Assembly: GCA_900550765.1 (NCBI GenBank)
Contig: URTC01000130.1
Location: forward strand, 1 to 5,625
Direction: 5' to 3'
DNA length: 5,625 nt
From: an uncultured Clostridia bacterium
Lineage (GTDB): Bacteria; Bacillota; Clostridia; Christensenellales; QALW01
Shown one piece after another: positions 1 to 4,155 of the stretch. A model generated the notes under the pieces. The model was not told the origin of the DNA. It searched no databases and saw only the letters and a program-made list of their open reading frames with translations. The number at the start of each line of letters is the position of its first letter. Within the stretch, counting starts at the first letter, position 1. A program made the translations under genes and the position numbers.

Positions 1-108
1 ATAGGATGGATGCCGTGGAGTATCTTTACAATACTCCATAAGCTCCTTTAAATATGCTTCATGGCTTTTTTGGATCGGTGTATATTTTTCTACATCTAAA
101 AATTTCAT
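1..108 (-). CDS. N-terminal 36 codons of a gene cut by the window edge; possible GH32 sucrose-6-phosphate hydrolase
   Basis: An ATG at 108-106 opens a frame that stays open to the window edge, giving 36 residues from MKFLDVEKYT to DTPRHPSY. It starts one base after the TAA of the upstream PTS reading frame. A GGGGA stretch just before that stop can serve as the ribosome binding site, which suggests an operon with translational coupling. The visible part is a charged leader (residues 1-28) with no catalytic motif. Many GH32 sucrose-6-phosphate hydrolases have an Arg-Pro-x-Tyr-His segment just before their NDPNG nucleophile motif, and the last residues here (RHPSY) would fit that position. A sucrose-type PTS permease next door makes that product plausible. 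That the frame is a real gene is fairly likely; the GH32 assignment is inference. The AT-rich base use matches the PTS segment and not the genes beyond position 900. Confidence 0.55.
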   Translation of the reverse strand, partial: MKFLDVEKYTPIQKSHEAYLKELMEYCKDTPRHPSY

Positions 109-109
109 A

Positions 110-1138
110 TTATTCCCCGATCACGTCTTTTCCTGCTTTGACATTGATTCCTGTCTTAAATGCCACAGGTGTCTGGTTACCTTCATCCGTTTTGACAAAT
201 ACGACGACTGGATTTAATCCTTTTGCTTCAATCTTTGCTTTGTCAAATTTGAGAATTGGCTGACCTTCCTTCACGTGTTGTCCTTTCTTTACAAGATATT
301 CAAATCCTTCTCCATTCATGGATACTGTTTCGATTCCTACATGGATCAGAAATACACTATTGTTTGTTGTTCGGACACCGATGGCATGTTTTGAAGCTTC
401 CATCACTGTACAGATTTCACCTTCTGCCGGCGCTAAGACTGTTTCATTTGTTGGGATGATCCCCACTCCGTCTCCTAATACTTTTTCAGAGAAGATTCCA
501 TCTTTTACATCTTCAATCGCAATAACTTTTCCGTCAACAACTGCTTTGACTGGTACTTTCGCTGTCTCATCAATTGTTAATGCAGATTCAGCTTCTTCCT
601 CTTCTTCACCATGTGGAACACCTTTTGTTTTATTATAAATAACGATCAGTACGATTGGTACGATAAATGCGATCAGGTTTCCAATGACATAAAATACTAA
701 TTTATTTGGTACTACGATCAGAAGTCCTAATATTCCTGTTAATCCCTGTCCAATGGCTCTTACGCCTGCAAGTTTCATGAATGCTCCTCCACATCCAGCT
801 CCTAAGCAAGAACATACAAATGGGATCACGGAATATTTTAAGTTTGCAGCAAAGATGGCTGGTTCTGAAATTCCTACTAATGTTGGAATGAAACTTGACA
901 TTGCGATATCTCTGTCTTTGGGGGCAACGTCGTTCATCAGCTTATCGCCGATGAAGAGTTCGCCTTCGGTAATCTCCTCAAGGCCGGCCACCATACGAAG
1001 CGTGGTAGATTTTCCGCAGCCGGAGGGGCCTACCAAAACGATAAATTCTTTATCCTTAATTACCAGGTTAAAGTCATTAACAGCGGTAACACCGCCCGGA
1101 TATACCTTATAGATATGTCTTAAAGTAACGCCTGCCAT
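110..1138 (-). CDS. In-frame chimera: N-terminus of MsmK/UgpC-type ABC sugar-transport ATPase joined to C-terminal EIIC plus EIIA of a sucrose/beta-glucoside-type PTS permease
   Basis: The 342-residue frame contains parts of two unrelated proteins. Residues 1-80 match the start of MsmK/UgpC-type ATPases, which energise sugar ABC importers: Walker [10 protein letters not shown] at 37-45 and the family-typical stretch KDRDIAM at 74-80, where a native protein would continue into the Q-loop (VFQ). The Q-loop, signature LSGGQ, Walker B and the regulatory C-terminus are absent; the family is usually about 370 residues. Residues 81-172 are instead the last membrane part of a PTS EIIC domain, with the conserved GISEPAIF motif at 89-96 and hydrophobic segments near 103-116, 128-144 and 147-168. 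After an acidic linker (five Glu at 178-182) comes an apparently complete glucose-family EIIA, about 190-342, with HAIGV (His251) and the phosphorylatable His266 in LIHVGIET. The EIIB domain and most of EIIC are missing. The start ATG has GGGAGG eight bases upstream. Neither half could work as its parent does, so the join is probably an artefact or a scar. Confidence 0.8.
   Translation of the reverse strand: MAGVTLRHIYKVYPGGVTAVNDFNLVIKDKEFIVLVGPSGCGKSTTLRMVAGLEEITEGELFIGDKLMNDVAPKDRDIAMSSFIPTLVGISEPAIFAANLKYSVIPFVCSCLGAGCGGAFMKLAGVRAIGQGLTGILGLLIVVPNKLVFYVIGNLIAFIVPIVLIVIYNKTKGVPHGEEEEEAESALTIDETAKVPVKAVVDGKVIAIEDVKDGIFSEKVLGDGVGIIPTNETVLAPAEGEICTVMEASKHAIGVRTTNNSVFLIHVGIETVSMNGEGFEYLVKKGQHVKEGQPILKFDKAKIEAKGLNPVVVFVKTDEGNQTPVAFKTGINVKAGKDVIGE
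895..916. other. Chimera breakpoint between ABC-ATPase DNA and PTS DNA
   Basis: Read on the minus strand, codons KDRDIAM (919-899) belong to the ATPase and codons from SSFIPTLVG onward (898 and below) belong to the PTS EIIC domain. The join is in frame with no insertion, target duplication or terminal repeat visible. Base composition changes here: 1-898 is visibly AT-rich, while 905-1138 is GC-richer and resembles the rest of the window. A short stretch such as GATATCGCAATG shared by both parents would explain the switch, but the parent sequences are not available here. Both a false assembly join and real illegitimate recombination fit. Confidence 0.75.
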
Positions 1139-1145
1139 AAAACAG

Positions 1146-1152
1146 TCCTCCC
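1146..1152 (-). promoter_or_regulatory. Ribosome binding site of the ATPase start
   Basis: GGGAGGA on the minus strand lies eight bases before the ATG at 1138-1136. It fixes the start of the ATPase segment and shows that this end of the chimera is a genuine gene start. Confidence 0.75.
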
Positions 1153-1167
1153 GAATTATTTTTTATC

Positions 1168-1176
1168 ATTGTATCA
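1168..1176 (-). promoter_or_regulatory. Probable extended -10 promoter of the ABC-ATPase gene
   Basis: The minus strand reads TGATACAAT, an extended -10 (TGn followed by TACAAT) about 30 bases before the ATG, which would give a leader of roughly 20-25 bases carrying the GGGAGG site. No good -35 sits 17 bases upstream; the nearest TTGACA (1203-1198) is 24 bases away and forms half of a palindrome. The extended element could compensate for the poor -35. Confidence 0.45.
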
Positions 1177-1186
1177 TGCTCTGTAT

Positions 1187-1204
1187 TTTGACGCTACTGT
1201 CAAA
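1187..1204. repeat. Perfect 6-bp inverted repeat TTTGAC-N6-GTCAAA, candidate operator
   Basis: TTTGAC at 1187-1192 and GTCAAA at 1199-1204 form a perfect palindrome with a 6-base spacer. It lies between the divergent ATPase and cysteine-rich genes, centred about 35 bases upstream of the likely start of the ATPase transcript. That is where a dimeric regulator could act. It resembles overlapping -35 boxes on both strands, but neither copy has a -10 at the normal distance. Confidence 0.35.
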
Positions 1205-1247
1205 CTGCACAAAAAGCCTGAGCAATTTTCACATGGAGCGGTTTGTA

Positions 1248-1275
1248 ACAACTTTGACGCCGCTGACATAATATA
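1248..1275 (+). promoter_or_regulatory. Possible promoter of the cysteine-rich gene, with a SigE/SigK-like -10
   Basis: CATAATATA at 1267-1275 fits the CATAnnnTA -10 pattern of mother-cell sporulation sigma factors, and an AC at 1248-1249 stands 17 bases upstream as in the SigK consensus. The pattern has only eight fixed bases, so chance is a real possibility. A weak vegetative alternative (TTGTAA, 18-base spacer, CATAAT) overlaps the same bases. Either start would leave about 40 bases of leader before the gene. Confidence 0.25.
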
Positions 1276-1322
1276 TCACTGTAAGATGTACTTACAAATT
1301 TTTGTTAAAAAGGAGTTTTATT

Positions 1323-1538
1323 ATGGGCGGATTCTTTTCCAGAAACGAGTGCGGCAACAATGATTGCACCTGGCTGATCATTCTTCTTATCATCCTTTTC
1401 TGCTGCTGCGGCAATAATGGCTGCTGTGGATTTGGCGGTGACGGCAACTGCTGCTGGATCATCATTCTGATTCTTCTGCTTTGCTGCTGCGGTGACTGCG
1501 GCAATGGCTGCGGAAACAACAACGGCTGCGGCTGCTAA
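1323..1538 (+). CDS. Small cysteine-rich protein with two hydrophobic segments ('chorion-class high-cysteine' type)
   Basis: The 71-residue product starts at the ATG at 1323, five bases after AAGGAG; an earlier in-frame start at 1302 has no ribosome binding site. It has 16 cysteines. The architecture is repeated: a hydrophobic run (WLIILLIILF, 17-26) followed by CCCG and a Gly/Asn/Cys-rich stretch, then a second run (WIIILILLL, 45-53) followed by CCCG and another Gly/Asn/Cys-rich tail ending GCGC. The two units are offset by 27-28 residues, which suggests internal duplication. Similar proteins occur in Clostridia, where annotation pipelines call them chorion-class high-cysteine proteins because of composition, not known function. 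The segments are short for ordinary membrane spans, and the cysteine clusters could bind metal or cross-link. It is transcribed away from the ATPase gene and ends before a hairpin and terminator. No function can be assigned. Confidence 0.8.
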   Translation: MGGFFSRNECGNNDCTWLIILLIILFCCCGNNGCCGFGGDGNCCWIIILILLLCCCGDCGNGCGNNNGCGC

Positions 1539-1568
1539 CAATTTTTGCTGCACATAATAACGGTAAGA

Positions 1569-1600
1569 CCTGAAGGAAAGCCGCGGGGCTTTTGTTCAGG
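1569..1600. other. Strong hairpin without a U-tract
   Basis: CCTGAA (1569-1574) pairs with TTCAGG (1595-1600), and inside it AAAGCC (1577-1582) pairs with GGCTTT (1587-1592) around a GCGG loop. The two stems are separated by a 2x2 internal loop, giving 12 base pairs in 32 bases. It starts 30 bases after the stop of the cysteine-rich gene. The following bases (CGAAGACAG) are not a U-tract, so it is not a standard intrinsic terminator. It could protect the 3' end of the small mRNA. Confidence 0.5.
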
Positions 1601-1651
1601 CGAAGACAGAGATAAAAGGTACCGAAGAAACCATTTATTTCTCTTTCGTAT

Positions 1652-1684
1652 AAAAAAGACCTGCCTTGGGGCCGGTCTTTTTTT
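1652..1684. terminator. Bidirectional intrinsic terminator between convergent genes
   Basis: A run of A, then GACC-t-GCC, a TTGG loop, GGC-c-GGTC, then seven T. The stem GACC/GGTC plus GCC/GGC has one mismatch and is extended by the flanking A:T pairs. T-runs follow the stem on both strands, so it can end both the cysteine-rich gene transcript (+) and the araC transcript (-). The araC stop codon (1685-1683) lies in the T-run, so the regulator gene ends inside the terminator. Confidence 0.8.
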
Positions 1685-2468
1685 ATGTTTTTTGGAATGT
1701 TTGTGCTTTATATTGCTGGGGCGAGCAGCCCGTATGCTGTCGGAATACCTGTAAAAAGTTGGAAAGCGAGCCAAAGCCCGAGGCAAAGCAGGCCTCCGTT
1801 ACAGAAAGATGATCCTCCAACAATATTTTGGCACAGTTTATCTTGCAACTGTTAAGGTATTGTGTATAGGACTGCCCCACGGATTTTTTAAACAGACTGC
1901 CGAAATAGACCGGGGAAAGGCATACCTGGGCAGCAGCTGTCTGCAGCGAAGGACTTTCGCGAAAATGGGTTTGGACAAAAAGCATGGCTTTTTTCACGGC
2001 GGAAAGCTCGTTTGTTAAGGGCGTATCTTCCAGAATAAAGGAGAGAATATAATCCATCAGAGGTTGAATGTGTGAGCTGCTTTGATCTTCTTGGAATAAA
2101 AGTTCGGCTGCGGTATCTAATTTTTGTAGGATCTGCTCTGCAAAAAAACAGCAGGATTCTTTTTTTAAAAGCAGGGTCTGCATCTGTGCAGAGGAGAGCA
2201 GTGATTCGTCAAAGGTAATGTTCCATAATAAAAGCGGCTTCTGTACGGTTACTTTATGAAAATCGGCAGGACTTACTATATATACACAGCCCCTTTTAAG
2301 GGCGTAATCTGTACCATTGAGCTGGTGCAGGCCGCACCCCTCTAAGATGATTTCCAGTTCAAAGTAATCATGGGCATGCAGCGGGAAATCTTTTGCGTTT
2401 CGGCGGACAACATTCAGGTGTTTTCCCGTACCGATATATTCTTCTTTTTTCAGCCGCTGTTTCTGCAT
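1683..2468 (-). CDS. AraC-family transcriptional regulator with N-terminal cupin domain
   Basis: A 261-residue cytoplasmic DNA-binding protein of the usual AraC/XylS length. Residues about 20-90 form the ligand-sensing cupin-like domain, with HAHDYFELEIILEG near 31-44 (His-x-His followed by an acidic/hydrophobic strand is typical). Residues about 155-255 hold the two helix-turn-helix motifs: SLQTAAAQVCLSPVYFGSLF for the first and SVTEACFASGFGSLSNFLQVF with the GCSPQQYK tail for the second, matching the family signature. The start is an ATG at 2468 with GGGAG ten bases upstream; a TTG directly before it (2471, seven bases from GGGAG) is an equally possible start and adds one residue. It is divergent from the ROK-SIS-GH2 operon across 141 bases, the usual position of a local regulator, so control of that operon by a sugar or glycoside ligand is a reasonable inference. 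The effector is unknown. Confidence 0.93.
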   Translation of the reverse strand: MQKQRLKKEEYIGTGKHLNVVRRNAKDFPLHAHDYFELEIILEGCGLHQLNGTDYALKRGCVYIVSPADFHKVTVQKPLLLWNITFDESLLSSAQMQTLLLKKESCCFFAEQILQKLDTAAELLFQEDQSSSHIQPLMDYILSFILEDTPLTNELSAVKKAMLFVQTHFRESPSLQTAAAQVCLSPVYFGSLFKKSVGQSYTQYLNSCKINCAKILLEDHLSVTEACFASGFGSLSNFLQVFRQHTGCSPQQYKAQTFQKT

Positions 2469-2496
2469 CAAGTATCATCTCCCGCTTTATAGAATT

Positions 2497-2524
2497 ATTA
2501 TACCGCAAAAAACAATAATTTCAA
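2497..2524 (-). promoter_or_regulatory. Promoter of the AraC-family regulator gene
   Basis: On the minus strand TTGAAA (2524-2519) and TATAAT (2502-2497) are separated by 16 bases, a near-consensus vegetative promoter. Transcription would begin around 2490, giving a leader of about 20 bases that carries the GGGAG site. Confidence 0.7.
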
Positions 2525-2546
2525 TAAAAATCTTAAATATTTGCGG
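2503..2546. repeat. Inverted half-sites CCGCAAA / TTTGCGG in the divergent control region
   Basis: CCGCAAA at 2503-2509 is mirrored by TTTGCGG at 2540-2546, with centres 37 bases apart. The similarity continues outward as ATTATA-CCGCAAA and TTTGCGG-ATAATT, with a one-base difference in spacing. The left copy touches the -10 of araC and the right copy lies about 70 bases before the kinase start. They are candidate binding sites for the neighbouring AraC protein, allowing autoregulation and operon control from one region. No clear promoter was found for the kinase operon itself. Confidence 0.4.
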
Positions 2547-2597
2547 ATAATTCCTAAGTTTTTGAGAGAAACAGCGGCAGAATTTTTTTATAATATG

Positions 2598-2605
2598 AAA
2601 GGAGG
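2598..2605 (+). promoter_or_regulatory. Ribosome binding site that sets the GTG start of the ROK gene
   Basis: AAAGGAGG is a full match to the anti-Shine-Dalgarno sequence and stands seven bases before GTG at 2613. The frame is open further upstream (to a TTG at 2541), but only this GTG has a ribosome binding site and puts the DIGGTK motif at the usual distance from the N-terminus. Confidence 0.85.
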
Positions 2606-2612
2606 CGATACT

Positions 2613-3551
2613 GTGAGATATGTTGGAATCGACATCGGCGGAACGAAATGCGCTGTAGTATTCGGAACGGAAACTGGAGAGGTGCAGGAAAAAATAAGCT
2701 TTGCAACTACAAATAAAGAAGAAACGCTGCAGCAGATTTTTGCGGTCATCAAAAAACAGCGGGGATTTGCAAGTATTGGCGTAAGCTGCGGCGGCCCCTT
2801 GGATGAGAAGAACGGGATAATTCTTTCGCCGCCCAATCTGCCCGGATGGGAGCAGGTTGCGATAAAAAGCATGTTGGAGGGAGCTTTTGGTGTGCCCGCC
2901 GGTTTGCGCAATGATGCAAATGCCTGCGCCATGGCTGAATGGCGTTTTGGAGCGGGCAAGGGGACGCAAAACATGGTGTTTTTAACTTTTGGTACCGGAT
3001 TGGGAGCCGGTATTATCTGTAATGGCCGGCTCTATAGCGGTGCCAACGGCTTTGCCGGAGAATTGGGACATATCCGTCTGGATTCGTTTGGTCCCGCCGG
3101 CTATGGAAAGATGGGTTCTTTTGAAGGCTTTTGCAGCGGCGGCGGTTTGGCGGAGCTGGGAAAGATGCTTGCCAGAGAAGCAATGCAGCGGGGGGAAAAC
3201 CCTTTTTGCTGCAGGGATGGACTGGAGAAGATTACCGCGGCATCGCTGGCACGCGCGGCGCGCGAGGGAGATTCCTGTGCAAAGAAGGCTTTTGCACTTT
3301 GTGGGAGGCAGTTGGGAACGGGACTTGCTATTGTGATCGATTTGCTGAATCCGGAGCTGATCATTATCGGCAGTGTGTTTGCCCGCTGCCGGGATCTTTT
3401 GGAAGAGGAGATGCAGAGGGTTTTGCGGAGAGAGGCGCTTCCTCAGGCGCTGGAAGCTTGCAGGATAACTGTTCCGGCTCTGGGTGAAAATATAGGCGAT
3501 GCGGCGGCCTTGGCCGTTGCGGCGGAGGTTTATGATGAGAAAAATAGATGA
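2613..3551 (+). CDS. ROK-family sugar kinase
   Basis: A 312-residue cytoplasmic kinase of normal ROK length, expected to transfer phosphate from ATP to a free hexose or amino sugar. Visible motifs: phosphate-binding DIGGTK (7-12), substrate-side NDANA (100-104) with the probable catalytic base Asp101, GTGLGAGI (127-134), ELGH (150-153) with the conserved His, and PELIIIGS near the C-terminus (247-254). There is no N-terminal helix-turn-helix, so it is an enzyme and not a ROK repressor. The usual zinc motif CxCGxxGCxE is replaced by GPAGYGKMGSFE (160-171): none of its cysteines remain, although the ELGH histidine is kept. It starts with GTG and overlaps the next gene by 17 bases, so the two are probably translated together. 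Mannose, N-acetylmannosamine or glucose are all possible substrates; the beta-mannosidase-like neighbour favours mannose or a related sugar. That is inference. Confidence 0.92.
   Translation: MRYVGIDIGGTKCAVVFGTETGEVQEKISFATTNKEETLQQIFAVIKKQRGFASIGVSCGGPLDEKNGIILSPPNLPGWEQVAIKSMLEGAFGVPAGLRNDANACAMAEWRFGAGKGTQNMVFLTFGTGLGAGIICNGRLYSGANGFAGELGHIRLDSFGPAGYGKMGSFEGFCSGGGLAELGKMLAREAMQRGENPFCCRDGLEKITAASLARAAREGDSCAKKAFALCGRQLGTGLAIVIDLLNPELIIIGSVFARCRDLLEEEMQRVLRREALPQALEACRITVPALGENIGDAAALAVAAEVYDEKNR
3524..3528 (+). promoter_or_regulatory. Ribosome binding site of the SIS gene inside the ROK coding region
   Basis: GGAGG lies six bases before the ATG at 3535 and only three before the adjacent ATG at 3532, so the second ATG is the better start. 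The site is embedded in the last codons of the ROK gene, consistent with coupled translation. Confidence 0.65.
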
Positions 3552-4155
3552 GGTCATGGCACGGTATACCTGCCTTCGGGAGTGCAGAGCCGATATGATA
3601 GCTGCGGTAGAACTTTTAGTGGAAACGGCACAAAGCGGCGGCAAAATACTGCTTTGCGGAAACGGTGGCAGCGCTGCGGACTGCGCGCATATCTCCGGAG
3701 AGCTTTTAAAGGGATTTTTGCAAAGGCGTCCGGTAGAAAAGAGCGAACTGCCGGAATTGGAAGAAGAGATCCGTTCCCGGCTGCAGAAGGGGATTCCAGC
3801 TATTCCGCTACCGGCCTTTGAGGCGGCACTGACCGCATTTTCCAATGATGTGGATGCGTCTCTTGCCTATGCGCAGCTGGTATTTGCTTTAGGAAGAAAG
3901 AACGATGTATTCTGGGGAATATCCACCTCCGGCAATGCGCGGAATGTGTGTGTTGCAGCTAAAACAGCTAAGGCTATGGGCCTGCGCATGATCAGTCTCT
4001 GCGGCCAAAGCGGCGGTGCGCTGGCAGCCTTAAGTGATTGCTGTATTCGCGTACCGGAGACGGAAACCTATAAAATACAGGAATTGCATCTGCCGATATA
4101 TCATGTTCTTTGCGCTGAGTGCGAAGAAAAACTTTTTGGAGGAGAAGAAAAATGA
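3535..4155 (+). CDS. SIS-domain sugar-phosphate isomerase, GmhA-like
   Basis: A 206-residue cytoplasmic protein of the phosphoheptose isomerase (GmhA) type, usually about 190 residues. GNGGSAAD (42-49) is the phosphate-binding motif; FSND (102-105) and STSGNARNV (130-138) are the other sugar-phosphate binding segments; IQELHLPIYH (181-190) closes the site. His52, Glu56, Gln182 and His190 line up with the metal-binding and catalytic positions known from GmhA, so the active site looks intact. A charged stretch at about 64-87 (VEKSELPELEEEI and neighbours) makes the protein some 15-20 residues longer than GmhA between the first helix and FSND. It overlaps the ROK gene by 17 bases and the glycosidase by ATGA. 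No heptose or LPS genes are present, so ADP-heptose synthesis is unlikely. An isomerase acting on the sugar phosphate made by the ROK kinase is the simplest reading, but it is inferred from context. Confidence 0.9.
   Translation: MRKIDEVMARYTCLRECRADMIAAVELLVETAQSGGKILLCGNGGSAADCAHISGELLKGFLQRRPVEKSELPELEEEIRSRLQKGIPAIPLPAFEAALTAFSNDVDASLAYAQLVFALGRKNDVFWGISTSGNARNVCVAAKTAKAMGLRMISLCGQSGGALAALSDCCIRVPETETYKIQELHLPIYHVLCAECEEKLFGGEEK

Noticed and set aside
110..1138. Reading the hybrid as a working new ABC-PTS transporter
   Set aside because: The ATPase part lacks Q-loop, signature and Walker B, and the PTS part lacks EIIB and most of EIIC, so neither mechanism can operate.
1201..1245. Imperfect inverted repeat CAAACTGC / GCGGTTTG
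   Set aside because: One mismatch in eight with a 29-base spacer; expected by chance in a region of this size.
1305..1553. Ala-rich minus-strand ORF opposite the cysteine-rich gene
   Set aside because: The alanine runs are the reverse reading of TGC/GGC codons; there is no ribosome binding site.
2589..2594. TATAAT just before the ROK gene as its -10 box
   Set aside because: The only -35-like TTGAGA is 21 bases away, and transcription would start inside the Shine-Dalgarno sequence, leaving no usable leader.
2541..2612. Upstream in-frame extension of the ROK gene to a TTG
   Set aside because: No ribosome binding site, and the extension would precede the DIGGTK motif by an atypical 24 residues. 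The GTG at 2613 has a perfect site.
2487..2969. 160-codon minus-strand ORF opposite the ROK gene
   Set aside because: It lies antisense to a well-supported gene, has no recognisable motif, and its composition follows from the opposite strand's codons.
2982..3845. 287-codon minus-strand ORF opposite ROK and SIS genes
   Set aside because: It spans two motif-verified genes on the other strand and its sequence is Ser/Pro/Arg-rich without domain features; a shadow frame.
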